From assembly GCF_965229915.1 (NCBI RefSeq), contig NZ_CBDDJZ010000001.1, forward strand, positions 4,774,001 through 4,838,000: 64,000 nt of DNA, read 5' to 3'. Of the stretch, positions 45,042-57,100 are shown one piece after another. This DNA comes from Marinoscillum sp965229915 (lineage in GTDB: Bacteria > Bacteroidota > Bacteroidia > Cytophagales > Cyclobacteriaceae). The notes below the pieces were generated by a model. That model had not been told where the DNA came from. It did not search any database and was given only the letters and a program-made list of their open reading frames with translations. Each line of letters opens with the position of its first letter. Positions within the stretch are counted from its first letter, which is position 1. The position numbers and the translations under genes were made by a program.

Positions 45042-46598
45042 TCAGACATCTGCAAATTGCGGGGAATTCGAATTTTTTGCAGGTTTGATCTCCACGGTAA
45101 TTTGATTGTTAATGGCTGTTGCTTTGAAATCCTCAATTGTTTCCAGAATATCGTTATCCACAAAAATAGATTCCGTCTCATCAAAAATGACATGAGAACC
45201 TTCAGGCATGTTTCGAAGTGTTTTTCTTAAAAATGCCTTGTTTAGAAAACTGACATCTTTTTCTAAAGTAATGAGGTATTTATTATCTCCGCTCTCCTGC
45301 ACAGTGATGGCCTGATGCAGATTACTCTTAATGACAAAATACAGTCCGACAACAATACCAACTGTGATTCCAATCAGAAGATCGGTCATGAGAATGGCAG
45401 CAATGGTGATAATGAAAGGCAAGAACTGGTCTTTTCCTTTGGCGTAAAGATCCTTAAAAAGTGCCGGTTTGGCCAGCTTATATCCTACTACCAAAAGAAC
45501 TGCAGCAAGCGCTGCTTTGGGGATCATGTTCAGTACATCCGGGAAGAATACAACTGAAATGGCCAATAGAAATCCGTGAAATACCGCAGACACCTTGGTC
45601 TTACCTCCAGAACTAATATTGGCAGTACTTCGCACAATCACGGCAGTAATTGGCAGTCCACCGATTAGGCCTGATATCATGTTACCAATACCTTGAGCAG
45701 TTAATTCTCTATTGGCCGGGGCGATGCGCTTGTAAGGGTCAAGCTTGTCTACTGCATCCAGGCTCAGTAGTGTTTCCAAACTGGCAATGATGGCGATGGT
45801 AACAGCAGTGACATAGATCTCCGGATTGCCAAGTTGGGACCAATCAGGAAAGGTAAAGAAGCCTACGAATTCATCAATAGAATCACTTACTGGCAGAGAT
45901 ACCATGTGTTTCCCGGTCAGGAAATAATCTGAAAAATAGCTTTTATATAATACCGCGTTGGCTATCACACCCCAAATGACCGCTACTAAAGCACCGGGCA
46001 GCACACTCGTCCATCGTTGCTTCTTCATAATGGGCTGTTCCCAGAAAATCAGAATGATCAAAGCGATAATACTGATCATCAGCGCACCTGTGTCTATGTT
46101 TTGAAATGCAAGCGCAATTTCTGTAAATGTGTTTTGACCATCAGGCTGCAAAAAGCTCTCGTCACCTTCATAGTCCTGATCATCTCCAAGAGCGTGGGGT
46201 ATCTGCTTCAGAATCAGGATTAAGCCAATGGCGGCTAGCATACCTTTGATCACAGAGGAAGGGAAAAAATGACCAATGATTCCGGCTTTTAATGCACCTA
46301 AAATAAACTGGATAATACCTGCGATGAAAACAGCTAGCAAGAAGGATTCGAAGGCTCCCAGGCTTTCAATTGAGTTGAGAACGATGACAGCCAGACCAGC
46401 TGCAGGACCACTGACGCTCAGCTGTGAGCCACTGATTAACCCAATGACCAAACCACCTACGATTCCAGCCAGTATCCCTGAAAACGCAGGAGCTCCTGAA
46501 GCCAGGGCGATACCCAGACATAAAGGAAGTGCCACCAAAGATACTACAAGGCCTGCAGGAAGGTCGTTCTTCAGGTTACTACCAAAATACTCTTTCAT
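45042..46598 (-). CDS. SulP family anion transporter with STAS domain
   Basis: About 518 residues from the ATG at 46598 (MKEYFGSNLKNDLPAGLVVS). It has about 12-14 membrane helices with the SulP/SLC26 motifs PLCLGIALASGAPAFSGILA and LSVSGPAAGLAVIV, and ends in a short STAS domain (SHVIFDETESIFVDNDILET). Relatives transport sulfate, bicarbonate or other anions. The GIALASGAPAFSGI stretch is of the BicA/YchM-like bicarbonate-type branch, but the substrate is not certain. An upstream ATG at 46640 is less likely. Confidence 0.92.
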   Translation of the reverse strand: MKEYFGSNLKNDLPAGLVVSLVALPLCLGIALASGAPAFSGILAGIVGGLVIGLISGSQLSVSGPAAGLAVIVLNSIESLGAFESFLLAVFIAGIIQFILGALKAGIIGHFFPSSVIKGMLAAIGLILILKQIPHALGDDQDYEGDESFLQPDGQNTFTEIALAFQNIDTGALMISIIALIILIFWEQPIMKKQRWTSVLPGALVAVIWGVIANAVLYKSYFSDYFLTGKHMVSLPVSDSIDEFVGFFTFPDWSQLGNPEIYVTAVTIAIIASLETLLSLDAVDKLDPYKRIAPANRELTAQGIGNMISGLIGGLPITAVIVRSTANISSGGKTKVSAVFHGFLLAISVVFFPDVLNMIPKAALAAVLLVVGYKLAKPALFKDLYAKGKDQFLPFIITIAAILMTDLLIGITVGIVVGLYFVIKSNLHQAITVQESGDNKYLITLEKDVSFLNKAFLRKTLRNMPEGSHVIFDETESIFVDNDILETIEDFKATAINNQITVEIKPAKNSNSPQFADV

Positions 46599-46640
46599 AC
46601 TTTCTACGACTTTTACATAGACTATCCCCTTGATAATCAA

Positions 46641-46892
46641 AGAGAATCATCTTGAGATTAAAAAACTACGGCAATACAAATCTAGGGGATTTTCCATTCA
46701 TTGGTAGGAAGCAGGTAGTGGGATCATCATGGTGCTATACTTAAAATCACTATAACTAACTGGTTATCAATTATTAGAATTGGAATAATTAAAGAGTTTT
46801 TTTAAGCTTTCCTTTCAATTTAGGCAACATTTCAATATATTCCGCCAACAAATGCCGAGAGGTATCATTTCAGAACCCAACCTGTTCATTCA
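46641..46892. other. 252-base intergenic region with no gene seen
   Basis: AT-rich divergent spacer between the SulP gene and the unrecognised 263-residue gene. It has a T-rich tract near 46796 but no clear promoter match, hairpin or small reading frame of note. Confidence 0.5.
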
Positions 46893-47684
46893 ATGAAATC
46901 AAACTTAGCTACCCAGGAAATTCCAAAAGGTTATAGAGTTTATAAAATCAAAGGGGTGGAACACCCAATTGTGGCACGAAAAGGCGGACCTACTGCCGAT
47001 GCTGTTAAGAACAAGTCCAGCTACAAAGAGCTGAGAAATAACCAAAAGGAATTTGGAGTAGCTTCTATGATGGCTAAGGTTCTCCGCAATTCACTTTCTG
47101 AGGGCCTCACAGAGATCTGTGAAACGTATGTTTCGGGTCGGTTGACCGCTCAGTTTAGGAACATTGCCAAATACGAGGAGGGGCCAACTGGGACTCGTCC
47201 TTTATATGTGACTAAATATGGTCATAGCCTAAGCGGTTTTGAATTCAATACCACGGCTCCCTATGAGGAGATTTTTGGTGCCAAGTACTTTTTGAAATCT
47301 GGCAGTAGGAGAGGTCAGGTTATTTTGCACTTTCCTGCTTTTGTGCCTGAGGATACTTTTAAGACACCAAATGGTGCCACAAACTTTAAAATTAATGCCC
47401 GGTTGGTCGCTCTAAGCGACTACCATTTCGACCCTCAATTGAAAGCCTACCAGGCATTGAACAAGGACTTTCACGGTAAGTACGGTTCATATCAGAGTCC
47501 GATGCTCCCCATTTTGAAAATCCCTACCGAACCAATGACAGCTCATGTGTCTGTGGATCAGGTAGATGTACCTGAGAATACGGCTTTGTTCTTATTGATG
47601 GCGATCAGTTTTTACCATTATGAAAACGGTAAATTCCAACATCTCAATAAGGATAGTGGGATGACTATCAAGCAAGTGTACTAA
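46893..47684 (+). CDS. Uncharacterised protein, 263 residues
   Basis: No family is recognised. There is no signal peptide or membrane helix. The N-terminus has KGYRVYKIKGVEHPIVARKG, then YKELRNNQKEFGVASMMAKV, which resembles small Bacteroidota hypothetical proteins of intracellular type. The middle reads TRPLYVTKYGHSLSGFEFNT and later LHFPAFVPEDTFKTPNGATN, beta-rich; it ends HYENGKFQHLNKDSGMTIKQ. The codon use does not look foreign. It stands 12 bases before the MpaB-family gene, so the two are probably cotranscribed. Confidence 0.7.
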   Translation: MKSNLATQEIPKGYRVYKIKGVEHPIVARKGGPTADAVKNKSSYKELRNNQKEFGVASMMAKVLRNSLSEGLTEICETYVSGRLTAQFRNIAKYEEGPTGTRPLYVTKYGHSLSGFEFNTTAPYEEIFGAKYFLKSGSRRGQVILHFPAFVPEDTFKTPNGATNFKINARLVALSDYHFDPQLKAYQALNKDFHGKYGSYQSPMLPILKIPTEPMTAHVSVDQVDVPENTALFLLMAISFYHYENGKFQHLNKDSGMTIKQVY

Positions 47685-47695
47685 ACCAATCCTGA

Positions 47696-48733
47696 GTGGC
47701 CATGGTTATGTCTGTCACCATGGATCAATCAAACAAATATGCCAGAAGACTACAGGGAGACCCGGTAGGTGATCAGATGTTTCAATACTTGAAGCAGGAA
47801 AGTTCCACCTTTTCGGAGTTCATGACCTTGTCTTCAAACCAAGCCTTTTGGGACTACCTCACGAAACATCCGGAGCTAAAGCAACTGCTTGGTGAATCAT
47901 TTTCACAAAAGGCGCATGATATCGAAGAATATAACAAAGGGGTCATTTTTTTCGAGCGTCATGTCAGCCCAGTTTTAACAGTGCTAGGGCTTTATTCTTT
48001 GCCATACTGCTACTGCGGAAGAAACGGGGCACGTGTGCTTGTTACATCCAACAAGATTATCCAGCAACCTGAGAAACGACTCGCGGAGACTGCTGAATTC
48101 GTGATGGATGTATGCGATCGACAAGGATTTGATCCAGAAGGAAAAGCCTATTTGGCTATAGCCAAAGTGCGTGCGATGCATGCAGCCGCGCGGTATTATG
48201 CCAAACGATCGATAAAAGATGAGGAGCCTGTGAACCAGGATGATATGTTGGCAACCCTGCTGTCCTTTTCGCTTATAGTCATACGAGGTTTGCGCAAAAT
48301 GGGTGTTTCAGTGAGCAATAGTGAGGTAGAGGCATTTCTATACATGTGGAATGTGATAGGGCTGAAGTTGGGAATAGAGCAGGTGCACTTACCAAAGTCT
48401 ATTCGAGAAGCCAGTCGATTGGAAAGAGACATCACCAAAAGAGAGTTTGCTGCAAGTGATGAGGGTGTGCGATTGACACAGTCTCTTCTGCACTTTCTCA
48501 ATAGTCAAAAAGAACTTCTTAAGCTGGGTGTGAGTGCTGAAGACTTGATGAATTATTTTCTTGGATCGAATGCTCAGTTGCTGGGAATTGAGCCTGGCAA
48601 GGCTACTTACCAGGGTTTAGTGGATGTGGTGATCAAGACTTCCACCTTTATTCGTTCTTTCAGTGAAATCAGTTACTATTCTGTCAAAAAACAGATTTCC
48701 AAAGAGGTCAGTGCCTTGAATGCGGAACAATAA
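47696..48733 (+). CDS. MpaB/rubber-oxygenase-like (DUF2236) heme protein
   Basis: 345 residues. The DUF2236 core is visible: NKIIQQPEKRLAETAEFVMD, KVRAMHAAARYYAKR, EPVNQDDMLATLLSFSLIVI, RGLRKMGVSVSNSEVEAFLY and MWNVIGLKLGIEQVHLP. This family includes the latex-clearing b-type-heme oxygenase and fungal MpaB; bacterial members are mostly uncharacterised. The heme ligand is usually a His in the second half; several His and Arg residues fit. ATGs at 47696, 47708 and 47723 are all possible; the first is kept. Confidence 0.8.
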   Translation: MAMVMSVTMDQSNKYARRLQGDPVGDQMFQYLKQESSTFSEFMTLSSNQAFWDYLTKHPELKQLLGESFSQKAHDIEEYNKGVIFFERHVSPVLTVLGLYSLPYCYCGRNGARVLVTSNKIIQQPEKRLAETAEFVMDVCDRQGFDPEGKAYLAIAKVRAMHAAARYYAKRSIKDEEPVNQDDMLATLLSFSLIVIRGLRKMGVSVSNSEVEAFLYMWNVIGLKLGIEQVHLPKSIREASRLERDITKREFAASDEGVRLTQSLLHFLNSQKELLKLGVSAEDLMNYFLGSNAQLLGIEPGKATYQGLVDVVIKTSTFIRSFSEISYYSVKKQISKEVSALNAEQ

Positions 48734-48757
48734 TGCCTAAATCCGTATAAAGGTATT

Positions 48758-49927
48758 ATGCCACGTTATTACTTGATAGTCGTTCTGCTCACATCAGTCT
48801 TTGTTGTAAATGCCCAGAGTAAATCAGATCAGGCGTCTGCCGCGTATGATTTAGCTTTGAAAAACTATCGCTCACGCAATTTAGAGGAGGCACTAACTCA
48901 CATAGAAGCGGCTCTTGAGTTGTCTCAGCAGCCACAATATTACTATCTCAATGGATTGATCTTTGAGGCACAAGAGAAGGATCTCCGGGCAGTCTCTGCG
49001 TATGAGGCTACTTTAAAGTTAGATCCCAACTATCAGGAGGCATTGTTTCAAAAGGCACTGATCTACCTCAAATATGGAGATCCCAAGCAAGCCATTCGGG
49101 ATTTTAATCTATTGATTGACATGGGCGTTTCATTCACACGTGGTGTATACTTTGAGTCCGATGCATATGGGAGCAAAGGCACCTCTCTTGCCACATTGGC
49201 CAATCTGGAAGGTAAATTTTACTACTATAGAGCACAGGCGAACTCCAAGCTTGGAGACTATGACGCAGCTCTGAAGGACTTTAATGTGTCGATAGAGCTA
49301 GACTCCGCTAGTGATTATTATATGGGTAGGGGACTGTTGTATCAGAAAATGAAAGAACCCCAACTGGCTATCAACGACTTTAGACGTGCAGTGATGCAGG
49401 ATAGTACCAATCAGTTGGCATGGTATAATCTGGCTTTGGTCTATCCCGGCGTTGAATTACCTGAGGAGTTACTTGCTGACAATACGTTTAGCCCTACGCT
49501 GGGCTTGTTAGCATCTGAGGCAATGACCAATGGCAATTATCAGAAGGCAATTCGTTATTGGTCTCAGGCTTTGGAAACGGATAAAGAACCACTTCACTTC
49601 ATCAATAGAGGTCGGGCATATGCCAAAATAAAGAAGTATGATCTGGCCAGACAGGATTTTCTCCAAGCCAGGAAACTGGATCCTGCGCACTTCGAGTGTT
49701 TGTACCTAATCGGCAACTCTTACTTCTTTGAGAAGCGTTTCGAACTGGCGGTGTCTTTTTACAATCAGTTTTTGACTGTAGATCCTAAAAATGCCATGGT
49801 TTGGTACAATGGTGCAATGAGTTATCTGGAAATGAAACAGAAGGAGGAGGCCTGTCATTATCTAAATCAAGCAAATAATCTAGGGATGGTCCAGGCTACC
49901 GAGATGATTGATAAACATTGCAGATAG
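48758..49927 (+). CDS. Secreted tetratricopeptide-repeat protein
   Basis: 389 residues with a signal peptide ending ...VFVVNAQ. TPR units run through the chain: SRNLEEALTHIEAALELSQQ, KDLRAVSAYEATLKLDPNYQ, LGDYDAALKDFNVSIELDSA, KYDLARQDFLQARKLDPAHF and KRFELAVSFYNQFLTVDPKN. It is predicted to be a periplasmic scaffold for protein interactions. It lies 24 bases after the MpaB-family gene and 18 bases before the ACMSD gene, suggesting one operon of unknown purpose. Confidence 0.85.
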   Translation: MPRYYLIVVLLTSVFVVNAQSKSDQASAAYDLALKNYRSRNLEEALTHIEAALELSQQPQYYYLNGLIFEAQEKDLRAVSAYEATLKLDPNYQEALFQKALIYLKYGDPKQAIRDFNLLIDMGVSFTRGVYFESDAYGSKGTSLATLANLEGKFYYYRAQANSKLGDYDAALKDFNVSIELDSASDYYMGRGLLYQKMKEPQLAINDFRRAVMQDSTNQLAWYNLALVYPGVELPEELLADNTFSPTLGLLASEAMTNGNYQKAIRYWSQALETDKEPLHFINRGRAYAKIKKYDLARQDFLQARKLDPAHFECLYLIGNSYFFEKRFELAVSFYNQFLTVDPKNAMVWYNGAMSYLEMKQKEEACHYLNQANNLGMVQATEMIDKHCR

Positions 49928-49945
49928 TTTTATTATTTTTGGCTA

Positions 49946-51007
49946 ATGACCAAAACACGCACCCCACTCAAAATAGATATGCACACGCATATCCTTCCTG
50001 AGAAGCTACCAAACTTCGCTGAGAAATTTGGCTATGGTGAGTTCATCAACTTGCTGCACCACAAAGACGGAGCAGCTTTGATGATGAAGGGAGATAAATT
50101 TTTTCGAGAGATTGAGTCCAATTGCTGGGATCCAGAGTTGCGTGTAAAGGATTATGAGAAGTTCCACACTAAAGTACAGGTTATATGTACTATACCAGTG
50201 ATGTTTAGTTATTGGGCTGAGCCTAATGACTGTCTTTACTTATCCCAGTTTTTAAATGATCACATTGCCGAAGTAGTGGAGAATGACCCGCAGCATTACA
50301 TCGGTCTGGGGACGGTGCCTATGCAAGACGTAGACCTTGCTATTCAGGAGTTGGAGCGACTCAAAAAACTGGGCATACCTGGAGTGCAGATTGGGTCTAA
50401 CGTCAATCAGCATAATCTAAGTAAACCTCGTTTCTTTGAGTTTTTTGAGGCTTGTGAACGTCTAGGCATGGCTGTGTTGGTACATCCATGGGATATGATG
50501 GGCAAAGAACACATGGAGAAATACTGGTTGCCTTGGCTGGTGGGGATGCCTGCTGAAACAGCCCGTGCCATCAGTTCCATGATTTTTGGTGGAGTATTTG
50601 CTCGATACCCGAACCTGAGGGTGTGCTTTGCTCATGCCGGAGGTTCCTTCTTACCGACTATTGGCCGTTTGGAAAGAGGGTATGACTGCCGTCCTGATCT
50701 GGTAGCGGTGCACAATGATGTAAACCCGCGCGAGTACCTAGGTAAGTTTTGGGTAGACAGCATCACTCATGATCCGATGCTACTTGAGTACATTATTAAG
50801 TTGATCGGTTCCGACAAAATATGCCTGGGTTCGGATTATCCATTCCCTCTGGGTGATTTGGAGATAGGAAAATTTATTGAAGAAATGGATTTGCCAGAAG
50901 AGGACCTGGAAAACATCATGTATCGGTCAACACTGGATTGGCTTGGGTTCGGATCTAAAACTGAAGATCAGGCAATTAAACAGCTGCTTGATAAGAAATC
51001 CGATTAG
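49946..51007 (+). CDS. Amidohydrolase, ACMSD-like (aminocarboxymuconate-semialdehyde decarboxylase)
   Basis: 353 residues of the amidohydrolase_2 fold. The metal site is HTH (H13, H15 in DMHTHILPEKLP), with later His in VLVHPWDMMG and FAHAGGSFLPTIGR, and catalytic Asp in LGSDYPFPLG. The PFAM-like order and WDPELRVKDYEKFHTKVQVI match ACMSD, which diverts tryptophan breakdown from NAD synthesis. No kynurenine-pathway genes are in the window, so this is based on sequence pattern alone. A bidirectional terminator follows. Confidence 0.88.
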   Translation: MTKTRTPLKIDMHTHILPEKLPNFAEKFGYGEFINLLHHKDGAALMMKGDKFFREIESNCWDPELRVKDYEKFHTKVQVICTIPVMFSYWAEPNDCLYLSQFLNDHIAEVVENDPQHYIGLGTVPMQDVDLAIQELERLKKLGIPGVQIGSNVNQHNLSKPRFFEFFEACERLGMAVLVHPWDMMGKEHMEKYWLPWLVGMPAETARAISSMIFGGVFARYPNLRVCFAHAGGSFLPTIGRLERGYDCRPDLVAVHNDVNPREYLGKFWVDSITHDPMLLEYIIKLIGSDKICLGSDYPFPLGDLEIGKFIEEMDLPEEDLENIMYRSTLDWLGFGSKTEDQAIKQLLDKKSD

Positions 51008-51116
51008 TCTTAGCAAGCCTACATTCCTGTTAAAGTCACGACCGAGTTTTATCAAACTTCAAGGACCTAATTCTTTAGTTTTTTTAGCGGTTCGATAGTC
51101 ATTGCTCCATTGACAT

Positions 51117-51152
51117 AAAAAAAACAGGAGCTCAATGATTGAACTCCTGTTT
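51117..51152. terminator. Terminator shared by the ACMSD gene and the giant gene
   Basis: Nine-base arms AACAGGAGC-type (51122-51130) and CTCCTGTTT (51144-51152). On the minus strand the stem is followed by eight T, so it is a strong stop for the giant gene; on the plus strand it follows the ACMSD gene by about 115 bases. Confidence 0.75.
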
Positions 51153-51172
51153 AGAATTAGTTTCTTATTTAC

Positions 51173-54100
51173 TTATTTGATGATAAGCTGAAACTGCTGC
51201 TTGGTGTCTGGTAATTCGATAATCACCTGGTACACTCCTGAGCTCATTTCTGAAACATCGATCGATTGTTCCTGATTACCAAAGCGGAGTACGTTTTGGT
51301 ACATGGTGCGGCCTCCCATATCTATAATGGAGAGTTTCGCCTCAGGAATAATAATGTTTGATCTCAAGTTGATCTGATCAGTTGCTGGGTTTGGATAAAC
51401 GGTCCAGCTAATTCCATCCTGCTCTTTTACCACATAGACCATTTTTGAGTATTCGAAGTATCCATCAAAATCTACTTCTTTCACTCTGTAATAATTGTAT
51501 CCTTTGATCGCTTTGTTATGGCTAAATGAGTAGCTGTTAATGGCGTCTTTTTCATTGACAGCATCAGTATTGCCAATAACGTTAAAACTTCTGCCATCAA
51601 GCGAATGCTCTACTTCGAAATGGCTCACATTGATTTCGTTGGTTGTTTGCCATTCGATGGATACGTTTCCGTAGAGTTCTCTGGCTTGAATATCCAAGAA
51701 GTCCAAAGGAAGCGGCACATCATCACTATCCAGGTAATTCACTATTCCGTCAGAATCTCTATCTGGTGTACCTGATACTTGTGCGTAGAAGTTTCCATTC
51801 TGATCAGGATCAAATAGGTTGATCAAGCCATCGCCATCTTCATCGATGAAGTAAGGACTGTCTGCATCAAACAAGTTCAATGTACCATCCCCATCTGAGT
51901 CGTCTAGATAATCTGGAACGCCATTGGCAGGAGACAGGTCATTGGTTGGATACAGCGCAAAACCGCTGGTACTATTGGCGGCATTGTAAGCCGTGACTCT
52001 GTTGATGTAGGAATCCTCATAGTTCGTCGGGCCTGCTTCATAGTATGCTTCCTGATAGTCAGGAGTTAAGTCATTGTCTGAGTTAGAGTCTACATAGTTG
52101 GAGATGCCATCACTGTCTGTGTCAGGGTTTGCCAGGGCAGATCCGCCATTGTCACTATCGACCGAATTGCCAAGACCATCACCATCAGTATCTCCAAAGG
52201 AATCAAGTTTACCATCACCATTGTAGTCATTTCCTCCTGCTTCTAATAGGTCTGTTAGGCCGTCATTGTCACTATCCAGGTCCAAATAGTCAGGAATTCC
52301 ATCAGAGTCTGTATCAGGTACCGTGAGTGGTGTTCCACCATCGTCCGTATCCACGGTGTTGTCCAGTCCATCTCCGTCGGTGTCCAGACCAGAGAGTCCC
52401 GGATCTGTACCTCCATTTCCTTCTGTTGAATCTGGAATGCCGTCATTGTCACTATCCAGGTCGAAGAAGTTAGGAATACCATCTCTATCAGCATCTACAC
52501 GGTCATCTATGCCATCGCTATTTACGTCTACAAAATTGGCAGCATCACTATCACGATAGTTAAGCACTCCATCTCCATCATCATCATCAAAAGGATCATT
52601 GGCACCAGCATAAGTAGCGCCATTGAATTCATCTGCATCCGTGATTCCATCATTGTCACTATCTGGATCTACACCATCGATGATGCCATCGTCATCTGTG
52701 TCATTGGCATAGAGGTAATCAGGAGTTGCTCCACCACCTTGTGTTTTATCATTGTAGTAGAAGGAGTCACTGTTGGCATCTTCGCCAGTGGTGAGGATAC
52801 CATCGGTATCATCATCTTCATCTCTCCAGTCGAGTACGCCATCTCCATCTGTATCTTGCAGGCTGGCTTTAGAGCCTAAAATATTGTTAACTCCAGACCC
52901 ACTGAAACTATCAAAAAGCTTCTCCAGTCCATCTCCATCCTGATCCAGTCCATAGTTGGTCTCATCACTGAGATCACCATCCTGATCCAGATCCAGGTCG
53001 CTGAATCCGTTTTTGTTGGCATCAAAACCCTCGATAATATCTGGCACATTGTCATCATCACTGTCGGTGTCCAGATAATCAGGAGTGGTATCTCCATCGG
53101 TGTCAGTAGGGGTAATGGCGATTCCTCCATTGTCCGCATCATATACGTCTTTCCAACCATCTCCATCGGTATCTGCGCTAGTGATGGCAACATATGCTGC
53201 TGTAGTTTGCGCCTCTCTATTATCCGTGATGCCATCGCCATCTGAGTCGAGATCCAGGAAGTTAGGAAGGTTGTCTCCGTCCGTATCTATTGGAGAGGTG
53301 CTGTTATGATAGGTACCGTCTACTCTGATTTGTCCAGCTGTACGTGCTGTCAGAACTAATTCCAGATATCTGGCATCTGCATTCAACTGGTAGTAGAATA
53401 TGTTCTCCACAGTTAAATAGGTATCCAGCGTAAAGTCCTGAGGATTGGAATATGGTCCTGTTTCAGAAGTAGATTGAGATACGGTGAGTGTTTTACTAGA
53501 TGCATCACTTCTTATTTCCATAGATACAGCTACTACTGTACCGGATGTCAGGGTTGTTCCATAATCCAAAGTCACAATATCCGTATTTAGTGAATTGAAT
53601 CGAGTACCACTTCCGTCAGGCAAGCCCACTGCCAATGCTGGATCGTCGACACCCGTGCCGCCACTAATGGCACTACTTGGACCTGCCGCCACTGAGGTAC
53701 CCAAAATGATGTCATCATCTAAACCATTGTTATCTCCGCTATCATCGAAGCTATCGATCATTCCATCACCATCCACATCTGGTAGCCCAGCCTCCACGAT
53801 ATCAGCGATTCCGTCATTATCAGAATCAAGGTCAAGGAAGTTAGGAATACCATCTTTGTCTTGATCATATCGATCATCTATACCGTCAGAGTTGGTATCT
53901 GTGAAACCTGGTAAATCAGAGTCTAAGTAGTTATAGATATTATCTTGATCTAAATCACTGAGTGGAGCATATATTGAATTCACTACTTCATCTACATTGA
54001 GTAATCCATCATTATCAGCATCCAGGTCATTTTCATTGATTATTCCATCACCATCAAAGTCAGGTGAGTACAAATAATCTGGAACAATACCACCTCCCTG

Positions 54101-57100
54101 AGTGAAGTCGTCTGTCCAGTTCATGTTGCTATTGGCATCTTCCGCGCTCGTCAGTGTACCGTCACCGTCATCGTCATCGTCTCTGAAGTCATACAAGTTA
54201 TCTTCATCTGTATCCGAAAGCACAGCAGATGAGCCACTTATGTTAGTAATGTTGGTCACAGATGTGGTGTTGTCAAATAGGTAGGAGATACCGTCTGAGT
54301 CATTGTCTGCCAAGTATCCAGTCTCGTCTGTGGGGTCATTGTCACCATCGGTATCCCAGTCACCAAATCCATCCAGATCAGAATCCCATGCTTCCACTAC
54401 ATCGTCTATGCCATCGTCATCAGAATCAGTATCCTGATAATCTGGAGTCGTATCACCATCAGAGTCGATTGGATCAAGGGCGTTGCCTGCAGAGATGTCT
54501 TCATCATAAACATCCAGGATACCATCGCCATCTGTATCACCAGCTGCAGGTGCCACGTAGGATGCGGATAATTGCGCCTCAATATTGTCTGGGATACCGT
54601 CTGCGTCAGCATCAAGATCCAGGTAATCTTCTAGTCCGTCGCTATCGGTATCTGGTGCAGAGGCAGCAGTACCTCCTGTACACGGCACCACGTAGGATAG
54701 TGTGTGTATGTTAACCGGGCGATTGGTTCCACTTTCTTCTTCGACGTTTATATACCGAGCGTATGATGTGAGCACATAGGAGAATGTTTCTGGTCCAGTT
54801 CCTGATCCCACACCTGTTGTTGCAGAATACAGTTGTAGGTTACTAAAAGTGGTACCATTAAATGACTGGGTAATGTTGGCTGTGGCATTGATTCCGGCGG
54901 CACCATCATTTAACGACAGAACTACCGTACTGCCAGTAGGCATAACAACACCAAGGTCAAAAGTGATATCATTTCCATTGGCAACTTGAGCAAAAGTGGT
55001 AGGGGTGTTTCCAGTAGCATTCGCTGGATTGGTGCCCCCATTATTGGTAAATGAGCTAGCATAAACAGTAGAGCCATCACAAGCATCATCATAGCTGTCA
55101 TCCAAACCATTGCCATTAGCATCCGTCAGTCCACCGCCTTCATCCAGAGAGCCATCTTCATTGGCATCTGTTAGTCCTATCTCCAGAATATCTGCAATAC
55201 CGTCATTATCACTGTCTCTATCTCTAAAGTCAGGAATACCGTCATAGTCCTGATCGAACTGATCAATCACCCCATCACTGTTGATATCTGTGAATCCTGT
55301 GGTGTTCACCCCAGAGGTATTGGTGTCAGCTTTGTTGCTAGTGCCGTCACCATCTATATCGCTATCTTGATAATTATAAAGGCCATCGCCATCAGTGTCG
55401 GCGCTCGGATCGATACCTACACCACCATCTTCAGAGGCATTGGCCAATCCATCATTGTCTTGATCCAGGTCATACGCGTCGGCAACTCCGTCTCCGTCTG
55501 TGTCAGGATCTCCAAAAAGATAGTCCGGAATTATGCCATTTGGATCGTCATTTGCTGTGGTAGCTTCTGAGTCTGTATTGATGCCATCATTGTCGTCATC
55601 TACGTCCTGAAAATCCCAGGTACCATCCAGATCGGTGTCCTGCACGGCAGCTGTTGACCCGGTGACATTCGAATTTCCTTTGCTGGAGACATTGTCATAA
55701 ATGTCCAGAAGTCCATCTTCATCAGTATCTGTGTCAAATCCAGTATCATCAAAATTTCCATTTTGATTTGCATCCCAGTCGGCATACAGGTTTTTGTCGG
55801 AATTATGTCCCTCAATACGATCCAGCACTCCATCATCATCAGCGTCCGTGTCCAAATAGTCTTCGCTGCCTGTGCCGTCCGTGTTGACCGGGGTGATCAG
55901 CGTAGCTCCGACATTAGGATCGAAGGCATCATCTAGTCCATTTAGATTGGAATCAACGCCAGATAGGGCAATATAGGAGCTCTTAGTTTGAGCTTCTCGT
56001 ATGTCCACAATGCCGTCGTTATCTGAGTCAAGATCCAAATAATCAGGGATTACAGCTGAGACTGGTTCTGATCCACTGTCTGTGTTGAGTGGAGTGATTG
56101 GAGTTACGGAGGCATTTACTGAAGTGCCGATGTATCCATCTTGCGTATCATTAAAGCCGTCATTGTCACTATCAGTAAATGAAGCGATACCGCCAGTGCC
56201 TGAATCAGCTGTTAAGCCAAATTCAATAACGTCTACAATTCCATCATTGTCTGAATCCAAATCTCTGAAGTCTTTGATGCCGTCATTGTCAGAGTCTAAC
56301 AGATCATATGGGAATGATTCTACCGCATCACTAAATCCATTACCGTCTTTGTCAAAATCGTAGCTATCATCTATTCCATCATTGTCGTTATCATTACCCA
56401 GGGTGTATGATACGTCATACAGATCATCTATTCCATCACTGTCCGCATCTGTACCACCTGTCTGATCTACATCGACATTAGCTGGGATTCCGTCCTGGTC
56501 AATATCCAACAAGTTATCTACTATACCATCAAAGTCACTGTCTGTTCCACCGCCTTCGATGATATCTGGGTAGCCATCATTGTCTGAATCCAGATCGAGA
56601 TAATCGTCCAGTCCATCACCATCTGTATCTCTACTTGTAATCGCACTTCCGCCGTTATCGGGATCCACTGCATCGGCCAATCCGTCACCATCAGTATCCG
56701 TAGCATAGCTATCAATGAGTCCGTCACTGTTGGTGTCACTTACTCCATTTTCGATAGCATCGGTAATGCCATCATTATCCGAATCAATATCTTTTAAATC
56801 GGCATAGCCATCATAATCGGAATCTGGATAGGCGAGGGCCGTGCCGCCATTATCGGTATCTACCAGGTCTGCAAGTCCATCATTGTCCGTATCGGTAGTA
56901 TTGTCCACTTTGCCATCGCCATCAGTGTCAGTGCCTCCAGCCTCAACCAGATCAGGAATCCCATCATTGTCGGTATCCAAATCTACCTGATCATTGATGC
57001 CATCGCCATCTGTATCTAATGGAGTAAGTGCAGTACCACCATTGTCAGGATCATATGTGTTTGGAAGACCATCACCGTCTATATCCGTGTCAGCAGAATC

